A stretch of 64,000 nt of DNA from Rhodopseudomonas boonkerdii (GTDB taxonomy: Bacteria > Pseudomonadota > Alphaproteobacteria > Rhizobiales > Xanthobacteraceae). Of this stretch, positions 1-8,462 are shown in pieces. The position numbers and the translations under genes were made by a program. The notes beneath the pieces are model-generated. The model ran no database searches and was not told the origin of the DNA. It saw only the letters and a program-made list of their open reading frames with translations. Numbering within the stretch: position 1 is the stretch's first letter; each line of letters begins with the position of its first letter. Location: the NCBI RefSeq assembly GCF_021184025.1, contig NZ_CP036537.1, forward strand, positions 5,568,344 to 5,632,343, written 5' to 3'.

Positions 1-326
1 TAACGCGTCCGGGTGCTAATCTTGGGGTATCGACAGGGTGGATTCTACGCAGCAGCCTTGCCAAACGCGATGTCACGATGATTGCAGGAGTTACATACGA
101 GAGGATCGACGACCACGGCTTCCACGTGAATATCGAGGGCAAGCCTAAGTTGATCGAGGCAGACACGATCGTCGTTTGTGCCGGCCAAGAAGCCAACCGC
201 GGATCATTTGAAAAGCTGAAGTATGCCGGCATCGAAGTTCACATTATCGGGGGCGCGCGGGAGGCTGCCGAGCTTGACGCCATGCGTGCGGTCGATGAAG
301 GCGTGCGTATCGGCAGCGCATTATAG
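1..326 (+). CDS. fadH: NADPH-dependent 2,4-dienoyl-CoA reductase, C-terminal part
   Basis: The gene enters from the left edge. The reading frame is open from base 3 and stops at 324-326, so only about the last 107 residues are visible. They match the C-terminal nucleotide-binding part of FadH-type reductases: a STGWILRSSL segment, the VVCAGQEANR strand-turn, and the HIIGGAREAAELDAMRA segment that closes the FAD/NADPH domain. The family is an FMN/FAD/4Fe-4S enzyme that reduces 2,4-dienoyl-CoA during beta-oxidation of unsaturated acyl chains. It converges on the short-chain reductase that follows, which is itself DECR-like, so both may act on unsaturated or alicyclic CoA thioesters. The N-terminal barrel and Fe-S ligands lie outside the window. 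Confidence 0.85.
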   Translation, partial: TRPGANLGVSTGWILRSSLAKRDVTMIAGVTYERIDDHGFHVNIEGKPKLIEADTIVVCAGQEANRGSFEKLKYAGIEVHIIGGAREAAELDAMRAVDEGVRIGSAL

Positions 327-436
327 TGCGTTGCCGGCGCGCGTAACGAGAAAGGTTTCTGCTTAGTTCGTTTTGGCGCATCGCACCAGCAAACTGTTGC
401 CACTCCGCTTGATTACGCTACAGGTGCGGGGTTGAC

Positions 437-1288
437 TCACTTTGCTTTGGGGAGGGCGGATTCGCGCTTGGCGAACTTCACCGCATCGATCATCTGACGC
501 GCGTCGTGTGCCAAGTGCAATGTCTCGCCGCCGTCGATGTACCATTCCTCACCGGTGACAAACTTCCCGAGTGACGAACCCAAAAAAACTATGGCAGCTG
601 ACACGTCACTAACGTCGCCCATGCGGCCCATTACGTTACGATTTAATTTGAGCCATTGATCGGGGTCAATTGGATAATTGTCCATTCCTTCAGTTCTGAC
701 CGTGCCCGGCGCGACACAGTTGAGACGAATTCCAAACTCGGCCCATTCGAACGCAAGCGTTTTCATCATCGATAAAACGCCCCCGCGCGCGGCCGCCGTA
801 TGTACGAAGCCACTCAACCCCGAACGGACGCAGGCCGTAACGAAAACGATTGATCCGCCATGATCGAACATGAAGTAATCCGCGACGGCCTTGGTCATTT
901 GCCACGATCCGATAAGATTGTTGCGGATCACAGTTTCGAAGCCTTTGTTGTTGAGTTCGCGCGCTGGTGTGACGAATTGCCCACCGGCGTTGTTGACGAG
1001 AATATCAAGGCGGCCAAATTCTTTCTTGATACGCTGCATGGCGAGATCGATCTGTTCAGGTGCGCGAATATCAGCGGGAACAGCCACCGCTTTTCTTCCT
1101 AGCTGGCGTATGAACTCCGCACAGTTCTCTATGGGCTCAGCCCGACGTCCGATTAGCGCAATATCTGCACCGCTCCGCGCCATCTCGACGGCAGTCGCGC
1201 GGCCCATACCCGTGCCCCCACCGGTTACCAGAGCAACTTGGCCTTTCAACAGGTCTGATGCAAAACGCATAGGCGGGAGCGGAGACAT
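437..1288 (-). CDS. SDR-family oxidoreductase, 2,4-dienoyl-/trans-2-enoyl-CoA reductase-like
   Basis: This 283-residue short-chain dehydrogenase has a Rossmann fold with the dinucleotide motif TGGGTGMGRA near residue 20, an NNAG motif near 100, and a C-terminal PGxxxT segment. The TGGGTG form and the spacing resemble peroxisomal 2,4-dienoyl-CoA and trans-2-enoyl-CoA reductases (DECR/PECR). The usual YxxxK catalytic pair is absent: the aligned stretch reads VHTAAARGG, with Arg where Lys is expected and no Tyr. It may therefore use an unusual mechanism or have lost activity. It is divergent from the crotonase gene at 1372, and the shared 83-bp gap carries a palindrome. The likely substrate is a CoA thioester, inferred from the family and neighbours. 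Confidence 0.8.
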   Translation of the reverse strand: MSPLPPMRFASDLLKGQVALVTGGGTGMGRATAVEMARSGADIALIGRRAEPIENCAEFIRQLGRKAVAVPADIRAPEQIDLAMQRIKKEFGRLDILVNNAGGQFVTPARELNNKGFETVIRNNLIGSWQMTKAVADYFMFDHGGSIVFVTACVRSGLSGFVHTAAARGGVLSMMKTLAFEWAEFGIRLNCVAPGTVRTEGMDNYPIDPDQWLKLNRNVMGRMGDVSDVSAAIVFLGSSLGKFVTGEEWYIDGGETLHLAHDARQMIDAVKFAKRESALPKAK

Positions 1289-1333
1289 GGCTGTTCCAAT
1301 TATTTTCTGTTGCTTTCGTGTGTGTCGACGATA

Positions 1334-1351
1334 TTCTAACAGATGTTAGAA
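1334..1351. promoter_or_regulatory. 18-bp palindromic operator candidate
   Basis: TTCTAACA-GA-TGTTAGAA is a perfect inverted repeat (8+2+8) in the intergenic gap between the divergent SDR gene and the crotonase gene, 20 bp before the crotonase start. Size and symmetry fit a dimeric TetR-type site, and a TetR gene lies at 2161-2856. Linking the two is inference. A related half-site sits at 7144-7151. Confidence 0.6.
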
Positions 1352-1371
1352 AGGCACGGAAGCAAAACAAG

Positions 1372-2157
1372 ATGTCTGACGCCAGCCCGATTGTCTATTC
1401 GCGCGAAAATGGCATCGTGACGATTACCATCGACCGGCCGGAGCGCAAAAACGCGCTATCAATTGAGGCGATGAATGCTTTAACCGATGCGTGGGAGCGC
1501 GCGGAGAAAGATACGCAGGCGCGAGTAGTGATTCTGACTTCCACCGATTGCGGTGTGTTCTCCGCCGGCCTGGACCTCAAGCAAGCTAGTGAGGTCCGCG
1601 CTCGCGATGGTGTCGATATTTTGACATTGATGCGCGATCCTTTGCAGACGGCAATGCGAAAAGTGTCGAAGCCGATCATCGCTGCGATGACTGGCTCATT
1701 AATGGCCGGTGGTATGCTCCTTGCTATCAAGTCTGATCTGAGGGTCGGCCTTCGCGGGACCCGAGCCGGGATCACCGAGGTTAAAATGGGGCGAGGTTCG
1801 CCCTGGGCGGTCCCCTTGCTGTGGATGCTCCCGCAATCGTTGGTCATGGAGCTCGTGATTACCGGAGAAACGATGCCTATTGAGCGTCTCGCGGAGCATG
1901 GCTTTGTCAATTACCTCGAAGATACGCCGGATGCGGTTCGGGCTCGCGCGTTGCAATTGGCTCGCGGGATCGTTGAGGGAGCGCCGCTGTCGGTTTCAGC
2001 CGCGAAAGCCAGCGTGCTTGCAGCAATGGATCTCGGTTGTGCCGAAGGACTTCTGGAAGCCAATCGGCTGCACGTGCAGGCGTACGCTAGTGAGGACGCG
2101 ATCGAGGGCCCCAAAGCTTTCTCGGAGAAACGCAAGCCAGTTTGGCAGGGCAAATAG
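1372..2157 (+). CDS. Enoyl-CoA hydratase/isomerase (crotonase) family protein
   Basis: A 261-residue protein with the full crotonase fold length: IDRPERKNALS at the N-terminus, FSAGLDLKQ as the first oxyanion-hole segment, and GSLMAGGMLLA as the second. Of the two glutamates used by true hydratases, the one after the GG loop (GGxxE) is replaced by Leu, while the second (GITEVKMG) is kept. A single glutamate at the second position is typical of enoyl-CoA isomerases, so isomerisation is more likely than hydration. The ATG at 1372 was chosen because it gives the standard N-terminus. An upstream in-frame ATG at 1318 would put the palindrome inside the gene. The 3' end lies 3 bp from the convergent TetR gene. 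Confidence 0.8.
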   Translation: MSDASPIVYSRENGIVTITIDRPERKNALSIEAMNALTDAWERAEKDTQARVVILTSTDCGVFSAGLDLKQASEVRARDGVDILTLMRDPLQTAMRKVSKPIIAAMTGSLMAGGMLLAIKSDLRVGLRGTRAGITEVKMGRGSPWAVPLLWMLPQSLVMELVITGETMPIERLAEHGFVNYLEDTPDAVRARALQLARGIVEGAPLSVSAAKASVLAAMDLGCAEGLLEANRLHVQAYASEDAIEGPKAFSEKRKPVWQGK

Positions 2158-2160
2158 ATG

Positions 2161-2856
2161 TCAGGGCTTCTTCAGGCCGTCAAAAATCAAGAGTTCGGTT
2201 CGACGTGCGAGCTTCAGAACCGCATCCTTACTGTCGAGGCTGAACCATTCGATTGTCCAATTCAGAGCCCCGATCACAAAAATGCGAAGCGGCACGATCT
2301 CTATGTCCGCTCGTATCTCGCCAGCGCGCCGTGCGTCGAGAAAGAGTTTATCCCAGTACTTGGCATAGGCTCGGCGCAAAGGCCGGTGCGGCTTTTTCAG
2401 CGATTCGGGAAGTTGGCCGTAGATCCTGATGTTAGCGGATGTGAAATCGCTGTCTTCCAGCAAGGCAACCAGATGTGCTTCGATGGCCAACCCAATCTTG
2501 CGCCTATGAGAGACATCGCCGGCGTCTCGGTGCGCTTTTTTGACTGCTTCAAAAACCCGCAGCAACCCGAGATGGAGCACCTCATCGAGAATTTGCTCTT
2601 TGGAATCGAAGTAGTAATAGACGCTTCCGGCTTTGATCTCAGCAATCTCAGCGATCTGGCGCAAAGTCGTGGCCGAGTAGCCTTGGCGACGAAATAATCT
2701 TGCTGCCGCTTCAAGGATCGAGTCGCGTGATTTTTCGGATTTCGAAATGATCGCAGCGGAAGACTGCTTCGATGACGCGGCCGACCCTTTTGCCAGACGG
2801 TCTGGTGCATGTTTAGCGACATCCTTTGGGGGACGCTTTTGAGACTTGGAAACCAA
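2161..2856 (-). CDS. TetR/AcrR family transcriptional regulator
   Basis: A 231-residue repressor-type protein. After a basic, Ser/Lys-rich extension of about 40 residues comes a TetR_N helix-turn-helix (ILEAAARLFRRQGY, TTLRQIAEIAEIKAGSVYYYF, at about 47-90), then an all-helical ligand domain. The recognition helix KAGSVYYYFDSKEQIL is classic. TetR proteins in this setting usually sense an acyl-CoA and repress the catabolic genes around them. The gene converges on the crotonase gene and is divergent from the BadH-like dehydrogenase at 3043. Candidate targets are the 1334-1351 palindrome and the 2857-3042 gap. The effector is unknown. Confidence 0.85.
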   Translation of the reverse strand: MVSKSQKRPPKDVAKHAPDRLAKGSAASSKQSSAAIISKSEKSRDSILEAAARLFRRQGYSATTLRQIAEIAEIKAGSVYYYFDSKEQILDEVLHLGLLRVFEAVKKAHRDAGDVSHRRKIGLAIEAHLVALLEDSDFTSANIRIYGQLPESLKKPHRPLRRAYAKYWDKLFLDARRAGEIRADIEIVPLRIFVIGALNWTIEWFSLDSKDAVLKLARRTELLIFDGLKKP

Positions 2857-3042
2857 AGGAGACCGCCGTGCGTGATAAATGTCAGAGCTTAGTACGAAAG
2901 AAACTAATGCCGCAGACCACCAAGTTCGTCAATCGTCCCGGGATGGCAGAATGCACCTTGGAAGATTTAGACCTCTAACGAATGGCGGCCTGTGCTGTTC
3001 GACAGAATTATACTTAAACAAGCGGATTGGGAGGAGGACGGC

Positions 3043-3810
3043 ATGCGCGGACTTGATGGACGACGAGTGATTCTGACCGGGGGAGCCAGTGGTATCGGGC
3101 GAGCGACAGCGTTGCGGCTTGCCGATGAAGGCTGTGTCGTCGGTGTGTTCGATCAGAATCTGAATGGAGCCGAAGAAACAGCGCGGCTAAGCCAAAGTAA
3201 GAAGGGCAAAGTGCTTGCTTTTCAGGTTGATATCACCGATCGCGATGCTGTCGAAACTGCAACAAATAGCTTCGAGGCCACGGTCGGTCCAACCGAATTG
3301 CTCGCAAATGTCGCGGGTTGGGACGTGCCGGTTCCATTTCTTGATACCGATCGGGCGTTTTGGGATAAGGTAGTCGGCATCAATCTCTATGGACCGCTTA
3401 ATTTGCACCACGTTGTTGTTAAGCGGATGGTCGAGCGCGGCTTCGGACGCGTGGTAAACGTTGCATCGGATGCGGGCCGGGTCGGATCATCGGGAGAGGC
3501 CGTTTATTCCGCCTGCAAAGGCGGACTAATCTCCTTTACCAAAACAGTCGCGCGCGAGCTCGCAAGAAAGAATATCATCTTGAATGTCGTGTGTCCGGGT
3601 CCCACCGACACGCCGTTGTTCGAAGCATTCACCAACAGTTCGCCGACGGGTGGCAAGATCGCGGAAGGGCTCGCTCGCGCCATTCCGTTGAGACGGCTCG
3701 GCCAGCCAGACGACTATCCCGGCATGATCGCGTTTCTATTAAGCGACGATGCGGGGTTCATTACGGGGCAAACGATCAGCGTGTCCGGCGGGTTGACTAT
3801 GCACGGTTGA
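3043..3810 (+). CDS. SDR dehydrogenase, BadH-like (2-hydroxycyclohexanecarboxyl-CoA dehydrogenase type)
   Basis: A 255-residue SDR with a strong Shine-Dalgarno (GGGAGGAGG) 7 bp before ATG 3043. It shows the cofactor motif TGGASGIGRA, the catalytic VYSACKGG (YxxxK intact), VVCPGPTDT, and the C-terminus GFITGQTISVSGGLT. From memory, the run GSSGEAVYSACKGG and this C-terminus closely match BadH of Rhodopseudomonas palustris, which oxidises 2-hydroxycyclohexanecarboxyl-CoA to the 2-keto form in alicyclic and benzoate degradation. Length also matches BadH. Its stop codon overlaps ATG 3810 (TGATG), so it is translationally close to the ligase gene. Substrate assignment is inferred and no alignment could be run. 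Confidence 0.8.
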   Translation: MRGLDGRRVILTGGASGIGRATALRLADEGCVVGVFDQNLNGAEETARLSQSKKGKVLAFQVDITDRDAVETATNSFEATVGPTELLANVAGWDVPVPFLDTDRAFWDKVVGINLYGPLNLHHVVVKRMVERGFGRVVNVASDAGRVGSSGEAVYSACKGGLISFTKTVARELARKNIILNVVCPGPTDTPLFEAFTNSSPTGGKIAEGLARAIPLRRLGQPDDYPGMIAFLLSDDAGFITGQTISVSGGLTMHG

Positions 3811-3830
3811 TGTACGTTGAGGAATATACG

Positions 3831-5342
3831 ATGAGGAGTTTCACTCTTGGCGACGTCTATCGCCGTAACGCGTTGCGTTTCCCTGACCGGGCTGCCTTCA
3901 TAATCAAGGGAAGGCGGATCACGCATTCGGATTACCTTTATAGGATACAACGATTGGCCGCAGGTCTCGCGGAGCGTGGCGTGAGCTCAGGCGATCGTGT
4001 CGGAATTGTTTCGCAGAATTGTCTTGAGATGATCGAGTTGATCGGAGCAACCGCTCTGCTCGGGGCGATCCTGCTACCAGTCAATTACCGACTGCAGCCA
4101 GATGAAATCGCGTATGTTCTTGCCGACGGCTCACCAGTGATCGTCGTAGCCGGTGAAGACTACCACGACACGATCGTTGGTTTGCGGCAATCTTTGCCGA
4201 CAGTGGAGCATTATTTCGCTATCGGTCAGGAGAGCCCATACCTTACGCCGTTCGCGCAATTATCAACGAACAACACTTCGCTTCCGTTTTCTGCGATCGA
4301 CGCCAACGACGGCTTTGTCATAATACATACCGCTAGTGTCGGCGGCCGTCCGCGCGGAGCGTTGCTGTCACAGATGAACTTGTTGACCGCGCATAGCTCG
4401 CTTATCGACATTTGGCAACTGACTGAGCAAGACGTTAGCCTCGGAGTGCTGCCGCTATTTCATGTTGCTGGTCTTGGTCTAATGCTGGCGACACAGCAAG
4501 CTGGCGGAGCCAGCGTTATCGCTACGAAGTTCGACGCAGCGGAAGCGATCCGCGATATTGTTGCTGAAAAGATCACCATCATGTCGGAGTTTGCGCCGAT
4601 GTTGGGAAGCATCCTAGATCTGGCCACTCCTGGACAACTATCATCGCTTCGAGCCGTCACCGGACTGGATTCGTCCGAGACGATCGAGCGGTTCGAGCGC
4701 GAATGTCCCGGCGCGGTATTCTGGGTCACGTTCGGGCAGTCTGAAACGTCAGGTCTCGCAACGCTCTCGCGATATCGAGATCGCCCGAAATCTGCCGGCC
4801 GACCCATGTTCTGGAGAAGCTTGGCGATCGTTGATAGTGAAGATTCTCTAAAGCAAACGGGAGAAGCTGGTGAGATCGTTGTTTGTGGCCCGACCGTTTT
4901 TTTAGGATACTGGGGTCTCGCAACAGACACGGACTACACGCTTCGGAATGGCTGGCACCACACGGGTGACATTGGATATCTCGATGCCGACGGTTATCTT
5001 TTTTACGTCGGTCGAATGCCGGAAAAACAATTGATTAAAACCGGTGGCGAAAATGTCTATCCTGCTGAAGTCGAGAACGCGATACGCAAACATCCAGCTA
5101 TTGCCGACGTTGTAGTGATCGGCGTTCCCGACCCACAATGGGGCGAATCAGTCAAAGCGATCTGCGTCTTGCACCCATCGATGGAAGCCACACCCGAAGA
5201 GATCATTGCTTTTGCCGGTGACCTGATCGCGCGTTACAAACGACCAAAGATCGTTACGTTCGTCGAAAACATTCCGAAGAATTCCGCCGGTAGAATCGAT
5301 GGAGCTTCTACTACATCCACTCACGACTGCAAAACGACTTGA
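3831..5342 (+). CDS. AMP-dependent acyl-CoA synthetase/ligase with altered catalytic motifs
   Basis: A 503-residue ANL-superfamily adenylating enzyme. Visible motifs are GDRVGIVSQN, PLFHVAG (A4-like), TFGQSETSG (A5), GWHHTGDIG (A7), YVGRMPEKQLIKTGGENVYPAEVE (A8) and PKNSAGR (A10). Two deviations stand out. The P-loop A3, normally TSGTTGxPKG, reads TASVGGRPRG, and the A10 lysine, needed for adenylation, is Arg, followed by an atypical Ser/Thr-rich tail. ATG 3831 has GAGGA 7 bp upstream and is preferred over ATG 3810. It should activate a carboxylic acid to its CoA thioester for the neighbouring dehydrogenase and crotonase, unless the motif changes impair it. Confidence 0.8.
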   Translation: MRSFTLGDVYRRNALRFPDRAAFIIKGRRITHSDYLYRIQRLAAGLAERGVSSGDRVGIVSQNCLEMIELIGATALLGAILLPVNYRLQPDEIAYVLADGSPVIVVAGEDYHDTIVGLRQSLPTVEHYFAIGQESPYLTPFAQLSTNNTSLPFSAIDANDGFVIIHTASVGGRPRGALLSQMNLLTAHSSLIDIWQLTEQDVSLGVLPLFHVAGLGLMLATQQAGGASVIATKFDAAEAIRDIVAEKITIMSEFAPMLGSILDLATPGQLSSLRAVTGLDSSETIERFERECPGAVFWVTFGQSETSGLATLSRYRDRPKSAGRPMFWRSLAIVDSEDSLKQTGEAGEIVVCGPTVFLGYWGLATDTDYTLRNGWHHTGDIGYLDADGYLFYVGRMPEKQLIKTGGENVYPAEVENAIRKHPAIADVVVIGVPDPQWGESVKAICVLHPSMEATPEEIIAFAGDLIARYKRPKIVTFVENIPKNSAGRIDGASTTSTHDCKTT

Positions 5343-6190
5343 CGTAGTGCGTGTTCGAACTGCAATGTATCGCACAGTCGTCCAAATGATCGTGTAGACG
5401 ATAAAGCTTCGGGTTTTTAAGTGCAGAAAAATCGGAATTGCTTGCAACTTAAGAACGACCAGATGTGTAAAATCATTTGCAGTGCTTGAAAGTTACACAA
5501 CAAATTTTCGTTGGCCGGCTTGGGCACGTGTAGTGAAGTATTAGCGCTATAGTCCGTTTGCGCGTAACCTCGACAGGGTTATTAAATGTGTTCTGCAGCA
5601 TTTTTGCCTCCGCCAACAAATTTTGGAATTTAGTCTATAATTCTGCGCCTTCTTATTTTTGGTCTTTCGTTAATCATTTGTATGCGCGTTAACTGCGGAG
5701 GGTGTCCTCCTGACCCTCTCCGTCAACTTGCCCCGGTCCGCCGGGGTTTTTTTTGTCTATGTGAGCGCTTCAGGCGCAAGAAAGCTATACTGGCGCGAGG
5801 AGCAAAGACGCTTTTTGCGTGAAGAAGGATCTGGATTTTTTAACAGGGCGAATTCCTTTTGCTGGCCTTACCAGCATAATAAAACTGACGCGTAGCTGGG
5901 AAGCGAGGTCGGCGCTGGTGCGGTATCAGTCTCCGAGATTGCAGCATCAGACTTCAAATTGTGACGTTCGCTTATCCGCTGGGTTCGTCACGAAGGATTA
6001 GGTCACGCCGACCGGCAAGCGAATGATCAAACGACTTAAACGCTCGTCACAGTCTTATTTTTGGAAAGCCTCAGCTCCAGCCATCTGCTAGACCTAGCGA
6101 GCGGAAGCGTTTGATGCGTGAAGAAGCACCTGTCTCACTGAAGATGAAGAACCCTCGACCTCGCACGTTAAAGCGTTCTAAGACTAGTGT
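5343..6190. other. 848-bp AT-richer intergenic stretch
   Basis: No convincing gene. Short open frames here, such as one of 60 codons at 5819-6001, lack a good ribosome site and known similarity. The stretch holds a strong intrinsic terminator at 5731-5754, preceded by a small imperfect hairpin at about 5691-5726 containing a CCTCCT run. Together these could be the 3' part of a small RNA. From about 5840 onward the sequence looks like unselected or decayed DNA. Confidence 0.5.
5731..5754 (+). terminator. Intrinsic terminator
   Basis: A CCCCGG stem, a four-base loop and CCGGGG are followed by eight T residues. It lies 390 bp after the ligase stop, far for that operon. It may instead end a small RNA transcribed from about 5640-5690. 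Confidence 0.75.
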
Positions 6191-7096
6191 TCAACGTACA
6201 ATGCTGTGGTGGGTTCTGATTAGAAATTCGACAATAGCATCGGTGAATGTATCGTTTTTGTCGCCGACCACCATATGAGTTGCTCCCGCGATGTCGCTAA
6301 CCTCGGCCTGCGGTACAAGGCATTTGAAATGAGATACAGCAGCCGGTGATACCAAATCGCTGGCGTCACCTCGGATCAGATGTACCGGGAGGTCTAACCG
6401 AGATGCTGCCGAGTCCAGAACCGCTCGCTTGAGAGCGGCGCTTTCCGGTTCCGCGCTGTTCGCGCTGTTCGCGCTAACAATTCTTTCTATAAACGCTGGA
6501 TCCCAGTGCCAATAGTACCTTCCGTTGCTTTTAAGCCGCAGATAGTGATGAAGGCCCGTGGGCACGCCCTGTCTCTTTCGGTGAGGCATGTATTCCGCAA
6601 TGACGCGAGCCGCCTCCTGCGGGGAAGCGAAGCCATCGCGGGCCTTCGCAGCCATAAAGTTCACTACGCGAGCAATTCCTTCTGACTCCATTTGTGGGGT
6701 AACATCTACGAGGGTGAGCGACGAAAAGGTTCGAGGGCGCACATCTCCTTCCGCGATAATTCCCGCCAAGCCACCAAGAGACGCTCCTATTAGCGCTGGT
6801 CTCTGCGGACATGCTTGCGCAAGAGCTACGAGGTCATGTGCAAAATCGCGGATTTCATATGCCCCATCTTCTGCCCATGAGCTTTCCCCGTGCCCCCGCA
6901 TGTCGATAGCGACCGTGCGAAATCCGCAAATCGCGAGACGATCAGCAGTTCGTTTCCAGGCTCGGCGTGTCTGCCCTCCACCATGCGCAAGAATAACCGG
7001 AAGACCCGCTTCGTCGCCCATGATCGAAGCAGCTATCGCTTGCCCGCCGTGGCCCATCAGAATTATTGGTTTGGCGTCAGACACTAAAATTGACAA
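6191..7096 (-). CDS. Alpha/beta hydrolase
   Basis: A 301-residue alpha/beta-hydrolase with oxyanion-side motif HGGGQTRRAW (38-47), DMRGHGES (65-72), nucleophile elbow GASLGG (Ser106), an acid candidate Asp247, and catalytic His274 in GATHMV. It resembles the large esterase/C-C-bond hydrolase group. The substrate cannot be read from sequence. A short in-frame triplication of gcgctgttc around 6455-6478 encodes ANSANSAEPES, a replication-slippage-like expansion in the cap/linker region. A half-site similar to the 1334-1351 palindrome lies 48 bp upstream, so it may share regulation with the CoA cluster. Confidence 0.8.
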   Translation of the reverse strand: MSILVSDAKPIILMGHGGQAIAASIMGDEAGLPVILAHGGGQTRRAWKRTADRLAICGFRTVAIDMRGHGESSWAEDGAYEIRDFAHDLVALAQACPQRPALIGASLGGLAGIIAEGDVRPRTFSSLTLVDVTPQMESEGIARVVNFMAAKARDGFASPQEAARVIAEYMPHRKRQGVPTGLHHYLRLKSNGRYYWHWDPAFIERIVSANSANSAEPESAALKRAVLDSAASRLDLPVHLIRGDASDLVSPAAVSHFKCLVPQAEVSDIAGATHMVVGDKNDTFTDAIVEFLIRTHHSIVR

Positions 7097-7143
7097 ATCT
7101 TTTGTTTTGCACCACGCAAAATTCTCGATTATATGACAGAGTT

Positions 7144-7161
7144 TTCTAACAAACGTTCGAT
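7144..7161. promoter_or_regulatory. Imperfect second copy of the 1334 palindrome
   Basis: TTCTAACA-AA-CGTTCGAT. The left half is identical to the 1334-1341 half-site and the right half matches 5 of 8 positions. It lies 48 bp upstream of the hydrolase start on the minus strand. This is suggestive only, because eight-base matches arise by chance in 64 kb. Confidence 0.3.
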
Positions 7162-7199
7162 GGATCCGTCAAGATTTCGATCGAAAGGCTGTGACTGCC

Positions 7200-7294
7200 T
7201 GACCTGCCCCTGCGGATTTCCTACAGTTGAAGGTAGAGTGCTGTCTTCTGAAGGACCGACAGCTGAAAAGAGCCAAGTGTATGGAAGAGCAGAT
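7200..7294 (+). mobile_element. Left-end remnant of an IS3-family element
   Basis: It begins with TGACCTGCCCC, an IS3-type terminal repeat. After about 67 bp of leader comes CTGAAAAGAGCCAAG with GAAGAGCAGAT, which reads as the first codons of an IS3 orfA (xKRAKxxEEQ) with the start codon mutated. The sequence is then cut off by the second IS copy at 7295. No right part of this element is recognisable after 8487, so only the left end survives. Confidence 0.55.
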
Positions 7295-7360
7295 TGACCT
7301 GCTCCCCTGAAACGCCCCCGATTTTGAGTGAGGTTCTGTTCTCCATTGAGGAGACGGACG

Positions 7361-7630
7361 ATGCGTAAGAGCAGATTTACTGGACAGCATATCATCAAGG
7401 TGTGAAGGAGCACGCTGCCGGGATTTCGGCGAGCGATCTGTGCCGCAAGCACGGGATCAGCGATGCTGACTTTCTACAAGTGGCGATCGCGCTACAGCGG
7501 GATGGAGATCTCCGAGGCCGGTAAGCTGAAGGCGTTGGAGGGAGAAAACCGCAAGCTGAAGAAGTTGCTGGCGGAGACGATGCTGGATGTCGACGCTGAA
7601 GGAGTCGCTCGCAAAAAACTTGTAACGCCC
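7361..7630 (+). pseudogene. IS3 transposase orfA, frameshifted
   Basis: ATG 7361 follows a GAGGAGA ribosome site and encodes MRKSRFT, typical of IS407-type OrfA. A one-base loss near 7400 then gives an immediate stop. The continuation KEHAAGISASDLCRKHGIS is readable in the next frame. Another shift near 7468 moves to the FYKWRSRYSG frame, followed by the leucine-zipper-like segment LKALEGENRKLKKLLAE. A further small deletion near 7590 disrupts the end. OrfA normally supplies DNA binding and multimerisation. It cannot be made intact here. Confidence 0.8.
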
Positions 7631-8462
7631 AGCTTGCGGAGACGAGCTGTGACCTGGGCGATTGACGAGAAGTGCTACTCGCAGCGGCGGCCTGCAGGCT
7701 GGCCGGCCTGCAGCCCAAGACCTACCGCTATGCTTCGACGCGGCCGGCCGATGGTCCGTGGCGGACGCGACTAAGGGAACTGGCCTTGCAACGGCGGCGC
7801 TTTGGCTACCGTCGCCTGGGGCTGCTATTGGCTCGGCAAGGGATCCAGATCAATCGGAAGAAGTTTTACCTGCTCTACAAGGAGGAACGGTTGACCGTGC
7901 GCAAGCGGGGTGGCCGCAAGCGGGCACTAGGCACCGATGATGATCCCGCAGGATCGGAATTTGCGCTGGTCACTCGACTTCGTGATGGATACGCTTTCCA
8001 GCGGACGACGGTTCCGTGTCCTTGACCTTGGTCGATGACTTCACGCGGGAATGTCTTGGCCTGGTCGTCGACACCTCACTCGCAGCGTTGCGGGTTGTTC
8101 GTGAGCTTGGCCAGATCATCGAAACCCGAGGTTGCCGGCGCATGATCGTTAGTGACAACGGCACCGAGTTTACTTCGAATGCGATCTTGGCCTGGCAGGA
8201 CGCGCTCGGGATCGAATGGCATTAAATCGCGCCCGGCAAGCCGATACAGATCGGCTTTGTTGAAAACTTCAACGGTCACCTGCGCGACGAGTGCCTGAAC
8301 GAGCACCTATTCGCCAACCTCAACGAGGCTCGCCAGATCATCGAGGAATGGAAAATCGGCTAGAATACCAACCGGCCGCACACGAGCTTTTACGGGCTCA
8401 CGCCGACAGAATTTGCAGCCCGCCCCAAAAGGGGCCAAACCCAGAACGGACTCTACTTATAA
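7631..8462 (+). pseudogene. IS3 transposase orfB (DDE integrase), multiply disrupted
   Basis: Pieces in three frames give the rve-type transposase in order: CRLAGLQPKTYRYAS, FGYRRLGLLLARQG, INRKKFYLLYKEE and VRKRGGRKRALGT, then WSLDFVMD (first Asp region), LTLVDDFTREC, MIVSDNGTEF (second Asp), [14 protein letters not shown] (Glu), and a GLTP-EF end. Frameshifts occur near 7690, 7945 and 8015. In-frame stops occur at 8223-8225 (at a conserved Tyr position) and 8361-8363. The element is non-autonomous. Confidence 0.85.

Noticed and set aside
5819..6001. 60-codon plus-strand open frame
   Set aside because: No ribosome site, no motif, in an AT-rich decayed stretch.
6455..6478. Triplicated 9-mer gcgctgttc
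   Set aside because: In-frame slippage inside the alpha/beta hydrolase gene; too short to be a functional repeat array or CRISPR.
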